Virus record (IMG/VR): IMGVR_UViG_3300013120_000602
Location: 1 to 33,001 of that record
Reading direction: 5' to 3' (one strand)
Source of the DNA: a virus
DNA: 33,001 nucleotides
Shown: positions 1 through 7,846 of the stretch, in pieces
How the letters are laid out: every line of letters begins with the position of its first letter
How positions within the stretch are numbered: the stretch's first letter is position 1
Made by a program: the position numbers and the translations under genes
Notes under the pieces: generated by a model
The model's database searches: none
What the model saw: only the letters and a program-made list of their open reading frames with translations
Told to the model about the DNA's origin: nothing

Positions 1-132
1 TGGGTTCCAGATACTCAAATAATCAATGGAGGAGATAGTAAAAACGGTGGAGGAGTTGTTGATTTTATTAACTTGCTTACTGCTAAAACATTAAGTGATC
101 TTAATCTAGATATGACTATGAAAGGTAAATAA
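1..132 (+). CDS. C-terminal end of an unidentified protein (5' end outside window)
   Basis: Frame 1 is open from the first base to a TAA at 130-132 and gives 43 residues. The end is rich in glycine (INGGDSKNGGGVVDFINLL). Short glycine-rich tails of this kind occur in SPFH/prohibitin-like phage proteins, but too little is present to assign a family. The next gene starts one base after the stop, so the two are probably co-transcribed and translationally coupled. Confidence 0.6.
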   Translation, partial: WVPDTQIINGGDSKNGGGVVDFINLLTAKTLSDLNLDMTMKGK

Positions 133-133
133 T

Positions 134-361
134 ATGTTTTTTCTTTGGACGATTATTCAATTTTGTGGATTGATTATTTTGTCTTTAATTATAATAACTC
201 AAATAGCATTACCTCCTTTTATAGATCTTCCTTATTTCTGGTTGTTTAGAAAATCAGAAAAGGAATTATTAAAGGCACATGATCAATTATTAACAAGTAA
301 AATAGATAAAGAAACAAGAGAAACAAAAAAACAAACATCTAAAATTGACAGAAAAATATAG
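134..361 (+). CDS. small single-pass membrane protein
   Basis: 75 residues. Residues 3-35 are strongly hydrophobic (FLWTIIQFCGLIILSLIII, then a second short apolar stretch with PP), which fits one or two membrane passes. The remaining 40 residues are charged and Lys/Glu-rich and probably lie in the cytoplasm. It starts next to the preceding stop and ends six bases before the ATPase gene, so it is part of the same rightward operon. No family is recognised. Its position before recombination genes does not by itself give a function. Confidence 0.65.
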   Translation: MFFLWTIIQFCGLIILSLIIITQIALPPFIDLPYFWLFRKSEKELLKAHDQLLTSKIDKETRETKKQTSKIDRKI

Positions 362-366
362 AAAAA

Positions 367-1563
367 ATGATTAAATCACTGATGATAAAAAATTTTGAAT
401 CACATAAAGATACTCATCTGGAATTTGATCCTGGTGTCAATACCATAGTAGGAGAAAATGATACAGGGAAAAGTGCAATCATAAGAGCTTTGAGACTGAT
501 AATTAATAATGATCCCTCTGGTTTAAATTATCTACCTACATGGAATAAGAAAGCCATCACAGAGAATACCCTAGAGACCTTTGAGGGAGATATAATTACT
601 AGGATGAGGTCTAAATCGATTAATAATTATTTCTTCAATGAGGAGTCTCTGAAGGCTTTTGGTGTGGGTGTTCCAGATGAGATCATTAAAGCTTTAAATA
701 TGGATGAAATCAATGTTCAATCTCAAAAAGAACCTGATTTTCTTTTCTCTAGCACTTCAGGTCAGATAGCAAAATATCTGAATAAAATAGTTAATCTGGA
801 AGTCATTGATGATATTTACAATAAACTTGAATCCAAAAGACGAGCAGCCAATACAGATTTAGTACATCATCAAGAACAATTAGAAAAACAAAATAAAGAA
901 CTAGAGAAATATGCTAAGTTAGACCAGATAGAAAAGAAAATAGAAAGAATTGAATCATTAGAGATTAACTATCATCTGTATCAAGAAAAAATAAAACAAG
1001 TAGAATCTTCTCTATTTCTAATTGACCAAGAAAACCAAAGCATTAGAAAATTGAATTTATTTATTTGTTATGAATCCAAAATCTTAGAATTATTGAGTCT
1101 AAATTCTAAAGGGATGGAATTGGGATCAAAATTAGATAAAATAATTGGTCTTTTTTCTGATATAGAGTTAATTAAAGAACAGAATAAACAAATAAATATT
1201 ATAATCAAAGAAGAGAACAAAGTTAAAAATCTTTTATTGTTGTGTTCTAACCAAGTTGAATTAGAGAAAAAGATTAAGAAAATAACTGATCTTAAAAGTG
1301 AAATAGCTTATAGAAATAAAGAATGTGTTCAATGTAGAAAGATTATGCGACAAGAAAGGAAAGTCAATACTTATCTTGAACTATGTCAAACACTAAAAGA
1401 AACTGAATCAATATATGATAAATTACAAAGTCTTAAAATAAAAATAGAAGAAGAAAAAGAACAATTAAAAATAGCTGAGAGGAATATCAAAAAATATCAG
1501 GATAAATTTGACAAGATAAAACCTGATAATTGTCCTCTTTGTAATGGAACAGGGAAATTATGA
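367..1563 (+). CDS. Rad50/SbcC-like ATPase, N-terminal half ending at the zinc hook
   Basis: 398 residues. The N-terminus is a typical SMC/Rad50 start (IKNFESHKDTHLEF) followed by a Walker A loop GENDTGKS at residues 29-36. Residues about 150-385 are charged, Leu-spaced and predicted coiled coil. The protein ends with CPLC (Cys389, Cys392) plus a few residues, which is the zinc-hook motif found at the tip of the Rad50 coiled coil. No Walker B or signature motif is present. Those are in a separate gene at 3537-4148. The family works with an Mre11/SbcD nuclease in end resection and phage recombination (T4 gp46/gp47), and that nuclease is encoded between the two halves. The next ORF overlaps its stop (ATGA). 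The natural reading is a two-chain Rad50. Confidence 0.88.
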   Translation: MIKSLMIKNFESHKDTHLEFDPGVNTIVGENDTGKSAIIRALRLIINNDPSGLNYLPTWNKKAITENTLETFEGDIITRMRSKSINNYFFNEESLKAFGVGVPDEIIKALNMDEINVQSQKEPDFLFSSTSGQIAKYLNKIVNLEVIDDIYNKLESKRRAANTDLVHHQEQLEKQNKELEKYAKLDQIEKKIERIESLEINYHLYQEKIKQVESSLFLIDQENQSIRKLNLFICYESKILELLSLNSKGMELGSKLDKIIGLFSDIELIKEQNKQINIIIKEENKVKNLLLLCSNQVELEKKIKKITDLKSEIAYRNKECVQCRKIMRQERKVNTYLELCQTLKETESIYDKLQSLKIKIEEEKEQLKIAERNIKKYQDKFDKIKPDNCPLCNGTGKL

Positions 1564-1832
1564 TAGATAAATTAAAACGAATTAAATCTCTTACTGACTC
1601 TATTCTAAAAGATATAGAAAATGTACCAGAGAAAGCTGCTATTAGTAATTTATTAAAAGCCTTACAACTAATTGAAGATTATTATAAGTCTTGGTGTAGA
1701 GAACATGATGATGATACAGGAGATGCACCTGGAACTACTTATAAAAATGGTACATTTATAGAATTTTATATTGAATCTGATTGGTGGCATGATGTAAGTA
1801 AAGAATTAAGAAAGTGGAAAATAAATGAATAA
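1560..1832 (+). CDS. hypothetical 90-residue protein in the Rad50/Mre11 operon
   Basis: The ATG overlaps the stop of the Rad50-N gene, and the 3' end overlaps the nuclease start by eight bases, so translation is probably coupled on both sides. The N-terminal half looks helical (KLKRIKSLTDSILKDIENV). The C-terminal half has an acidic run (EHDDDTGD) and aromatic residues ending in ESDWWHDVSKEL. No signal peptide or membrane segment is seen. I do not recognise the family. Position suggests an accessory role in recombination or simply operon filler. Confidence 0.7.
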   Translation: MIDKLKRIKSLTDSILKDIENVPEKAAISNLLKALQLIEDYYKSWCREHDDDTGDAPGTTYKNGTFIEFYIESDWWHDVSKELRKWKINE

Positions 1833-2730
1833 TCCAACAGCGATTTTAGTAGGGGACATTCACTTGAGGGACACAACTCCTATCTGTAGAACTGATGATT
1901 TTTTTCAAGCTCAAGCGGATAAAATTAAATATCTCTGTGAAATTAAAGAAAAATATAATGTCTCTTTAATTTTAGATTCAGGCGACATGTTTCATAAGTG
2001 GTCAAGTTCTCCTTTTCTAGAATCATTTGCTTTATTAAATCTTCCGAATAATATTATTACTGTACCAGGGAACCATGAGCTTCCTACACATAGTCTCAAT
2101 CTATTAAATAAGTCTAGTCTAGCTGTTTTGGATGCTGCTAAAAAGATAAGGATTTTACAAGGACAGTTAAAAGTGAGAGATGATATCATTGTAACTGGAA
2201 TACCTTATGGTGAGAATATAGAAGAAAGTGTAAAAAATATCAAAAGAATAAAAGGAATAATTCAAGTAGCTCTGATTCATATCTATGTAGACAAAGTAGA
2301 TGCTCCTTGGTTTGATAATAGTGCTATAAATGCGGATAAATTACTAGATAAACTTCCTCAATTCGATCTCATTTTAACAGGACACAATCATCAAGGCTTT
2401 TCTTATAGACGAGGGAATCAGGTATTAGTAAATCCTGGAGCCATGATGAGATCCAGTACACAACAGAAAAATTATAATCCTACATTTTATCTATGGGATG
2501 CTGAAACTAATGAAATAGAAGTTATGTATTATCCTATAGCAAACAATGTAATTTCTATAGAACATGTTGAGAGAGGTAAAAAAAGAACTGAAAGGATCAA
2601 TGCATTTGTTGAGAGTCTTAATGATGATTATGATATTGAATTATCCTTTGAAAAAAATCTAGATAAATATTTTGAGAGTAATAAAACCAGGAAACCAGTA
2701 GAAAATTTAATTAGAGAGTGTATGGTTTAA
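1825..2730 (+). CDS. SbcD/Mre11-like metallophosphoesterase nuclease
   Basis: 301 residues with the full calcineurin-like metallophosphoesterase motif series: GDIHLRD (about residues 10-16), DSGDMFH (about 52-58), PGNHELP (about 81-87), an isolated LIHIY histidine (about 151) and TGHNHQGF (about 186-193). These residues coordinate the two Mn ions in Mre11/SbcD. The family trims and opens DNA ends together with Rad50/SbcC. In phages (T4 gp47) this serves recombination-dependent replication and breakdown of host DNA. The protein is shorter than bacterial SbcD, as usual for phages. It lies between the two Rad50-like halves. Confidence 0.93.
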   Translation: MNNPTAILVGDIHLRDTTPICRTDDFFQAQADKIKYLCEIKEKYNVSLILDSGDMFHKWSSSPFLESFALLNLPNNIITVPGNHELPTHSLNLLNKSSLAVLDAAKKIRILQGQLKVRDDIIVTGIPYGENIEESVKNIKRIKGIIQVALIHIYVDKVDAPWFDNSAINADKLLDKLPQFDLILTGHNHQGFSYRRGNQVLVNPGAMMRSSTQQKNYNPTFYLWDAETNEIEVMYYPIANNVISIEHVERGKKRTERINAFVESLNDDYDIELSFEKNLDKYFESNKTRKPVENLIRECMV

Positions 2731-2745
2731 AAGGAGTTTAAGAAG

Positions 2746-2937
2746 TTGAGACCATTTTATCATAAAGTACATCTGATGCCCGAATGTTGTGGAAATTGCA
2801 TCTTTAATGAATATGAAGAATGTGTTCAAACAAATGAAATAACTAGGTTCGATTATAGATGTGATTTTTATAAACCTACAAATGACTATAAAGAATTTAA
2901 TGAAACTATAGAAAAAAGGAATAAAAAATGGAAATAG
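2746..2937 (+). CDS. small cysteine-rich (putative zinc-binding) protein
   Basis: 63 residues from a TTG start. An AAAAGGAG ribosome binding site lies nine bases upstream, which supports the TTG over the later in-frame ATG. Cysteines are arranged as CCGNC ... C ... C within about 25 residues (ECCGNCIFNEYEECV then YRCDFY), suggesting a small metal-binding fold. The tail is basic. It overlaps the next gene by ten bases. Phages often encode such knuckles, but I recognise no named family. Confidence 0.62.
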   Translation: MRPFYHKVHLMPECCGNCIFNEYEECVQTNEITRFDYRCDFYKPTNDYKEFNETIEKRNKKWK

Positions 2938-3167
2938 AAAAGGAATTATTAGAATATAAAGATAAGATCGAAAAAGCCAAACAGAAAAAAGCTGTCAGTC
3001 AAGGAAAGATTCAGCATATGGAAGAAGAGATCAAAACACTCTTAGATTGTTCTTCTCTAGACACTGCTAAAGATAAATTAATAGAGATGCAGGAAGAGAT
3101 AAACAAAATAAGAGAAGAATTAGAACAAGGAAGGGAAGAGTTAACCAAAATACCAGAATTAAATTAA
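2928..3167 (+). CDS. small coiled-coil protein of the recombination operon
   Basis: 79 residues, almost wholly charged heptad-like helix (IEKELLEYKDKIEKAKQ, then EEINKIREELEQGREEL) with one cysteine near the middle (LLDCSSLDTA) that may mark a hairpin turn. It could complement the short coiled coil of the separated Rad50 C-terminal half, because the N-terminal half has a much longer coil. That idea is inference from size and position. Its start overlaps the preceding gene. Confidence 0.7.
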   Translation: MEIEKELLEYKDKIEKAKQKKAVSQGKIQHMEEEIKTLLDCSSLDTAKDKLIEMQEEINKIREELEQGREELTKIPELN

Positions 3168-3171
3168 AAAA

Positions 3172-3348
3172 ATGAAATATACAGATATAGAGTATAAAAA
3201 AATAAAAGCAGAAGTAGAAATGGCTTGGTATATTTATTTTGGGAATGAAGAAGAAAAATGGATTCCTAAATTAGATTGTACTTTAGATAAGAATAAGAAA
3301 ATCATTAGGATGCCTGAATGTTTAGTGAAGGCAAAAGAGCTGTATTAA
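3172..3348 (+). CDS. small hypothetical protein (58 residues)
   Basis: ATG four bases after the previous stop, open for 58 codons to TAA at 3346-3348. Composition is mixed acidic and basic with aromatic residues (EMAWYIYFGNEEEKW) and two cysteines. No membrane segment is seen. The spacing and codon use match its neighbours, which supports a real gene. Function unknown. Confidence 0.5.
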   Translation: MKYTDIEYKKIKAEVEMAWYIYFGNEEEKWIPKLDCTLDKNKKIIRMPECLVKAKELY

Positions 3349-3536
3349 AATCTAGAAGAAAGGGGTGATGCGATGGAAATTAATACATATCATCCTAGTT
3401 AATATACAGAACTAATGTAAATGTTATTAATACGGTTAGAAATTTTTATGTGTGCGATGTTTTATCAAGTTTTAGATAAGTAGCTATTTACTAGGGTATG
3501 GCTACTTATTATTTAAATAAAGAGAATAATTAAAAA
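3349..3536 (+). other. intergenic gap before Rad50-C, with a hairpin at 3476-3509
   Basis: No ORF of useful size is seen, only a nine-codon ATG ORF at 3374. ATAAGTAGC at 3476-3484 pairs with GCTACTTAT at 3501-3509 around a 16-base loop and is followed by TATTTAAAT. This could be a weak terminator or an attenuator just before the Rad50-C gene. The gap shows that the second Rad50 half is not tightly coupled to the rest of the operon. Confidence 0.4.
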
Positions 3537-4148
3537 ATGACAGAAATAAGAGATTATCGAAATAAATTAGAGAGACTTAAAGGCCAAAAAGAACAATTAC
3601 TAGAGAATATTGAAGATACTCAACGATCACTCAATAAAACTAGAAGGGATATTAAAAACACTGAAGATGCTCTATTGATAGTTCAAGCAGTGGCTAAACA
3701 AACACAGGAAAAACTCTCTTATCATATCTCAGAACTTGTTTCTTTGGCTTTATCTTCTGTTTATGATAATCCTTATGAATTCAAACTCAAATTTGTTACT
3801 CGAAGAAATAAAACTGAAGCGGATGTATTATTTGTGAGAGATAGAAATGAATATATCCCTGGAAAATCTACCGGATATGGACCTTTGGAATTGGCTGCTT
3901 TTGCGCTTAGAGTCGCTCTTTGGAATATTATTAGACCTAGAGTCAGAAATGTTATGATCTTAGATGAACCTTTTAGTTCTGTAGATGTTAGAGCTCAAGA
4001 GAAAATATCAGATTTTTTAAAAGTGGTATCAAAGAAATTAAATATTCAAATTATAATGGTTTCTCATAGTAATAGAATAATAAAAAGTAGTGATAAAATA
4101 TATGAAACTAAATTAATAGATGGGATTACAGAACTAGTAGAAAAATAA
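3537..4148 (+). CDS. Rad50/SbcC-like ATPase, C-terminal half
   Basis: 203 residues. Residues 1-65 are a coiled coil. Then follow a beta-rich segment, a degenerate ABC signature (STGYGPLELAAFALRVAL at 111-128), a Walker B VMILDEPFSSVD at 139-150 with a D-loop, and an H-loop histidine in VSHSNR near residue 177. There is no Walker A, which is on the other chain (367-1563). Both chains are needed to build one ABC ATPase head, so they are expected to associate with the SbcD-like nuclease encoded between them. The coil here is much shorter than in the N-terminal half. It is followed at five bases by a sugar-metabolism gene. Confidence 0.9.
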   Translation: MTEIRDYRNKLERLKGQKEQLLENIEDTQRSLNKTRRDIKNTEDALLIVQAVAKQTQEKLSYHISELVSLALSSVYDNPYEFKLKFVTRRNKTEADVLFVRDRNEYIPGKSTGYGPLELAAFALRVALWNIIRPRVRNVMILDEPFSSVDVRAQEKISDFLKVVSKKLNIQIIMVSHSNRIIKSSDKIYETKLIDGITELVEK

Positions 4149-4152
4149 TTGA

Positions 4153-5016
4153 ATGAAAAGAATTATTGTTCTGGGGGGAACTGGTCTTTTAGGAACTCCA
4201 TTAGTAAAAAAATTAAAAGATATCAAAGATAATGTATATTCTATAGGTAATTTAAGTAAAGCAGATTTTCAAATAGATTTACTTGATACTTTTGATACAT
4301 TCAAATTTCTTACTGTGTTAAAACCTGCTTTAATTATTAATCTTGTAGCTTTAACTAATGTAGATAAAAATGAAGCAAATATACAAAAAGCTTATTTAAT
4401 AAACATCAAAACAATTGAAAATGTAGTAAATTGGATAATCAAAGAAAGTGTTCATAGTCATTTAATACATATTTCAACGGATCAAGTATATGATAATTTG
4501 GGGTATTCTAAAGAAAATGAGATTAATTTAACAAATATATATGCTCTTACTAAATATATGTCTGAATCGGTAGTAAAACAAGTACAGGCAACTGTATTAA
4601 GAACTAATTTTTTTGGGAAGAGTCAAACAAAAGACAGAATTAGTCTTAGTGATTGGTTAGTAGATGCTTTTAAAAATAGAAGAAAAATAGACCTGTTTAC
4701 TGATATTTATTTCAATCCATTACACTTTAGTACTTTAATTGAAATGATTATTAAAATAATAGATGCACCTGTTGGGGGGGTTTTTAATTTAGGTAGTAGA
4801 GATGGTTTAAATAAAATGGAATTTGCTCGATATTTAGCAAAAACATTAAATTTAGATGATTCAAATGCTTCAAATTCACTTTCATCAGAATATGGCTTTA
4901 AGGCTTGTAGACCTAAAAATATGTTAATGAATATTACTAATTTTGAACAAGTTTTTTATATAAAATTACCAACTTTAAAAGAAGAGATAGAGAGATTGAA
5001 AAATGATTATAGATAA
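4153..5016 (+). CDS. RmlD/RfbD-like NAD(P)-dependent sugar reductase (SDR family)
   Basis: 287 residues. The N-terminal Rossmann motif GGTGLLG (residues 8-14) is followed by VALTNVDKNE, ISTDQVYD and a YALTK catalytic Tyr-xxx-Lys, the series seen in dTDP-4-dehydrorhamnose reductases and related extended SDR enzymes. It would reduce a keto group of a nucleotide sugar. It is coupled to the NeuB-like gene by a 14-base overlap, so it probably acts in the same surface-sugar pathway rather than in rhamnose synthesis; no RmlA, RmlB or RmlC is nearby. The exact substrate cannot be read from sequence. Confidence 0.82.
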   Translation: MKRIIVLGGTGLLGTPLVKKLKDIKDNVYSIGNLSKADFQIDLLDTFDTFKFLTVLKPALIINLVALTNVDKNEANIQKAYLINIKTIENVVNWIIKESVHSHLIHISTDQVYDNLGYSKENEINLTNIYALTKYMSESVVKQVQATVLRTNFFGKSQTKDRISLSDWLVDAFKNRRKIDLFTDIYFNPLHFSTLIEMIIKIIDAPVGGVFNLGSRDGLNKMEFARYLAKTLNLDDSNASNSLSSEYGFKACRPKNMLMNITNFEQVFYIKLPTLKEEIERLKNDYR

Positions 5017-6073
5017 TAAAACAATAGACAAAGATAATCCTGTATATTTTATAGCTGATATCGGAGCTAATCATAATGGAGATTTGGAAAAAGCCAAAGA
5101 TTTGATTCATCTAGCTGCTGGATCTGGAGCAAATGCAGTTAAGTTTCAACATTTCCAAGCTGATACCATTGTTAGTGATTACGGCTTTAAACAAATAGGA
5201 AAACAAGGACATCAAGTTCAATGGAAAACCTCTGTCTATGAAGCTTATAAAAATGCTTCGATAGATTTAGAATGGACAGAAACATTGAAAAAGACATGTG
5301 ATTCAACAGGGATTACTTTTATGACTTCCCCTTATTCCTTTGATTTGGTAGATGTTGTTGATTCTTATGTTTCTGCCTATAAGATCGGTTCTGGTGACAT
5401 TACTTATATTGATCTCATTGAATATATTGCTAAAAAGAAAAAACCAATATTTCTTTCTACCGGAGCTTCTACTATGGGAGAGGTAAATGAAGCTATATAT
5501 CATATTTTATTGCATTTAAATAATTATAATTTAGTTTTGATGCAATGTAATACTAACTACACTATAAAATGGAAAAATTTTAGACATATAAATCTAAATG
5601 TGCTTCAATCCTATGTCTCTCTATATCCTCATTTAATATTAGGCTTGAGTGATCACTGTCCTGGTTATAGTAATGTCCTAGGAGCTGTGACTTTAGGAGC
5701 TAAGGTTATAGAAAAACATTTTACAGATAATAACAAGCAAAAAGGCCCTGATCATAAATTTGCTTTAACTTCTAATATGTGGACAGAAATGGTGATTAGA
5801 ACTAGAGAATTAGAAAATGCTTTGGGGGATGGGTTTAAAAGGGTTGAAGCAAATGAAAAAGAAACAAGAATATTACAAAGAAGATGTCTTAGAGTCAACA
5901 AAGACATACCTAAAAATATTATCTTAAAGTCTGAAGATATCGATATTCTAAGACCTTGCCCTATAGATGCAATTGAACCCTATAGAATTAAAGAAGTCTT
6001 AGGAAAAAAAGTTCTTCATGGTTTAAAAAAAGGAGAATATATTAAATGGTATGATTTAAAAGAGGAGAAATAA
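5003..6073 (+). CDS. neuB: NeuB-like N-acetylneuraminate/nonulosonic acid synthase
   Basis: 356 residues, the full length of the family. The TIM-barrel N-terminal part has IADIGANHNGD (about 18-28), VKFQ, KIGSGD, LSTGAS and LSDHC motifs, and EKHFTDN with GPDHKFAL near 230-250. The C-terminal part has the SAF/antifreeze-like domain (RRCLRVNKDIPKNI then EDIDILRPCP, ending GEYIKWYDL). These enzymes condense phosphoenolpyruvate with a six-carbon N-acyl amino sugar to form sialic, legionaminic or pseudaminic acid. The members (NeuB, LegI, PseI, SpsE) cannot be told apart here. Cytidylyltransferase, aminotransferase, acetyltransferase and dehydratase genes elsewhere in the window fit such a pathway. 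Confidence 0.92.
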   Translation: MIIDNKTIDKDNPVYFIADIGANHNGDLEKAKDLIHLAAGSGANAVKFQHFQADTIVSDYGFKQIGKQGHQVQWKTSVYEAYKNASIDLEWTETLKKTCDSTGITFMTSPYSFDLVDVVDSYVSAYKIGSGDITYIDLIEYIAKKKKPIFLSTGASTMGEVNEAIYHILLHLNNYNLVLMQCNTNYTIKWKNFRHINLNVLQSYVSLYPHLILGLSDHCPGYSNVLGAVTLGAKVIEKHFTDNNKQKGPDHKFALTSNMWTEMVIRTRELENALGDGFKRVEANEKETRILQRRCLRVNKDIPKNIILKSEDIDILRPCPIDAIEPYRIKEVLGKKVLHGLKKGEYIKWYDLKEEK

Positions 6074-6076
6074 GAA

Positions 6077-6163
6077 ATGACAATAGTTGATTTTGCTTTA
6101 GCTACATTTATTTTTTTAGGGATTAATTATTTTTTATTATGGAGTTGTTTGAAGGATTTTTAA
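6077..6163 (+). CDS. very small membrane peptide (28 residues)
   Basis: ATG at 6077 preceded by AGGAG at 6062-6066, open to TAA at 6161-6163. The peptide is almost entirely hydrophobic (FALATFIFLGINYFLLW) with a short basic/acidic end, so a single membrane helix is likely. It lies between two genes of the same operon. The call rests only on the RBS, the tight spacing and the clean hydrophobic profile. Confidence 0.4.
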   Translation: MTIVDFALATFIFLGINYFLLWSCLKDF

Positions 6164-6170
6164 GTTAATT

Positions 6171-6347
6171 ATGAAAGATATCATTGAGAATTGTTTTACT
6201 TGCAAAAATCGTATATCTAAAACTTATAATACTATTAGATGTAAAATATGGACTGAGAAACTAAGAAATTGGTTGATCCTTGATAATCCTGAAAAACATG
6301 ATCCTATGAATTTAGTAGGAAGACTATATCATGAAATAAAATGTTAA
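6171..6347 (+). CDS. small cysteine-containing hypothetical protein (58 residues)
   Basis: ATG at 6171, open to TAA at 6345-6347. The N-terminus has CFTC followed by a third cysteine in TIRCKIW and a last cysteine as the C-terminal residue, possibly a small metal site. Basic and aromatic residues are frequent. It sits among other small phage ORFs between the NeuB-like and cytidylyltransferase-like genes. No family recognised. Confidence 0.45.
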   Translation: MKDIIENCFTCKNRISKTYNTIRCKIWTEKLRNWLILDNPEKHDPMNLVGRLYHEIKC

Positions 6348-6370
6348 TATTATGATAAAGAGGAGAATTT

Positions 6371-6583
6371 ATGATTGTAAAAGTACAGATAAGTAAATAT
6401 ACAACAGGTGATACTCCTCAAATGCTTATCTATAACAAGGATCACAGTGTTATGCATCAAGATAACGCCACCAAAAAAATTATCAAAATGGTAGGTAAAG
6501 AAAAGAAACGATTTTTCTATTGCACAGTAAACAAAAAAGGAGTTATTAACCTTGAAAATATAGCTCCTTGGCAAAATTGGTAA
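6371..6583 (+). CDS. conserved small phage protein (70 residues)
   Basis: Starts at ATG 6371 after AGAGGAGAATTT, a strong RBS. The pattern IVKVQISKYTTGDTPQ, LIYNKDHSVMHQ and the ending IAPWQNW resembles a small protein I associate with many phage genomes, where it is annotated only as hypothetical. It has mixed beta-strand character and no membrane segment. Function unknown. Confidence 0.65.
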   Translation: MIVKVQISKYTTGDTPQMLIYNKDHSVMHQDNATKKIIKMVGKEKKRFFYCTVNKKGVINLENIAPWQNW

Positions 6584-6591
6584 AAATAAAA

Positions 6592-7395
6592 ATGACTAGA
6601 AAAAAACCAGAATCTTTAACAATGGCAGTCATCCAAGCTCGCTATGAATCAACTAGACTTCCAGGTAAAGTTTTACTGCCAATACTCAATAAACCTGTTC
6701 TTGAATGGATGTTGGAAAGAGTCTCCAAGGCTAAAACAGTTGATCACATTTGCATTACTGTTCCATATTCATCCAAAAGCAAGTACATTATAGATATCTG
6801 GAGAGATCGAAAATGGTCTAAATATTGTACAATCAGTTATGGGAATGCTGAGATGAATGATGTAATAGGTAGAGTGTTGGACGTCGTGGAAAAAAATGCA
6901 GGAGGAACAAGAATTCCTGATATTATCGTAGATTTAACAGGAGATTGTCCTTGTGTTGATCCAAGGCACATAGATTATTTAGTAAATAGATTTAAAGAAG
7001 ATGAATTAGACTACATTTCCAACAGTGAAATAGGCAAAATAATTCCCAGAACTTGGCCCAATGGAACAGATGTTCGAGCAGTCCGCTATCGAAGTTTGAA
7101 AGATGTTTACGACAAAATAGATAATCCAGTTCATAAATCACATGTCTCTTGGAATTTAACTATGTTCCCTGAGAGATACAAAATAGATTTTTGGGAACCT
7201 CCAGAGGATATAGCATTTCCTGAACTCCAAATAACATTAGACACCCCTGAAGATTATATATTTTTAACTGAGGTATTTAAAACATTTGGAAAGCAAGAAT
7301 GTTTTAGTGTAGATGATGTAATAAGATATTATCGAAGAAATCCTCATTTGATTACCAATAAAAAAGTAAAAAGAAAAATACCAGGAGAAGGGTGA
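6592..7395 (+). CDS. SpsF/NeuA-like cytidylyltransferase (nonulosonic acid activation)
   Basis: 267 residues from ATG 6592, which I prefer because an upstream TTG at 6568 would overlap the previous gene; ATG 6622 is also possible. The nucleotide-binding start is AVIQARYESTRLPGK, followed by LPILNKPVLEWMLERV, DLTGDCPCVDP and TLDTPEDY, the motifs of the CMP-KDO/CMP-sialate synthetase group and its SpsF branch. The reaction would couple a nonulosonic acid to CMP, making the donor for a glycosyltransferase. It fits downstream of the NeuB-like enzyme at 5003. An uncharacterised SpsF-like nucleotidyl- or glycosyltransferase role is the alternative. Confidence 0.82.
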   Translation: MTRKKPESLTMAVIQARYESTRLPGKVLLPILNKPVLEWMLERVSKAKTVDHICITVPYSSKSKYIIDIWRDRKWSKYCTISYGNAEMNDVIGRVLDVVEKNAGGTRIPDIIVDLTGDCPCVDPRHIDYLVNRFKEDELDYISNSEIGKIIPRTWPNGTDVRAVRYRSLKDVYDKIDNPVHKSHVSWNLTMFPERYKIDFWEPPEDIAFPELQITLDTPEDYIFLTEVFKTFGKQECFSVDDVIRYYRRNPHLITNKKVKRKIPGEG

Positions 7396-7649
7396 TGAGA
7401 AGTTTAAAAAATATTATTACTTTAATGTTATATGAAATCCCATTAGAAGAGGAGATTTTAAGATATGAACTTGAAGAAATAAAGTCCAGTTTATTATTTA
7501 CTGCTCCTGAAATGATGACTTTTAGATGGAACCAATGTGCTGCTATATTGAATGAAAATATTCAAAGAACAGATATGGATTGGGAAAAAGAAATACAGAG
7601 AATATTTGCAGGAAAACCAAAATATAAAGAAGTAAAACCATTAATGTAG
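7395..7649 (+). CDS. hypothetical phage protein (84 residues)
   Basis: ATG 7395 overlaps the preceding TGA (TGATG) and has GGAGAAGGG upstream; a GTG three bases earlier is also in frame. The N-terminal half is an acidic helix (YEIPLEEEILRYELEEIK) and the C-terminal end is basic. No domain recognised. It is the last intact gene before the cassette array. Confidence 0.62.
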   Translation: MRSLKNIITLMLYEIPLEEEILRYELEEIKSSLLFTAPEMMTFRWNQCAAILNENIQRTDMDWEKEIQRIFAGKPKYKEVKPLM

Positions 7650-7661
7650 AAAGGATATGTT

Positions 7662-7743
7662 ATGAAAAATATTATATGAACTAGGAAAAATAGAATTAGA
7701 AAGACAATTATTCAATCAAACAAATAAAAACAAAATCACATAA
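7662..7743 (+). pseudogene. short or broken ORF of cassette 1
   Basis: An ATG at 7662 with AAAGGA upstream reads only MKNII before TGA at 7677. A shift of one base opens 21 more codons (YELGKIELERQLFNQT...) that end with TAA inside the attC site at 7741. It looks like a start region that lost its frame and its 3' part. Alternatively cassette 1 is simply non-coding. Confidence 0.35.
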
Positions 7744-7838
7744 CAATTAGATCCACACTGACCAGAACTCAGTTATCAGTTGATTCGATATACTGATTTA
7801 TTGAAGCCGTTTTGCCAGGTGATCATGGTCGTTATGTG
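7737..7838 (+). repeat. attC-like recombination site A
   Basis: R'' box CACATAAC (7737-7744), 5-nt spacer AATTA, L'' GATCCACACTG, a variable centre, L' CCAGGTGATC, 6-nt spacer ATGGTC and R' GTTATGTG (7831-7838). The ends are inverted repeats. The inner arms pair apart from one unmatched C in L'', the usual extrahelical base of attC sites. Belongs to the subtype with an inner CAGAAC/GTTTTG pair. The 25 bases upstream of it match those upstream of site B. Confidence 0.8.
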
Positions 7839-7846
7839 AGGATTGA

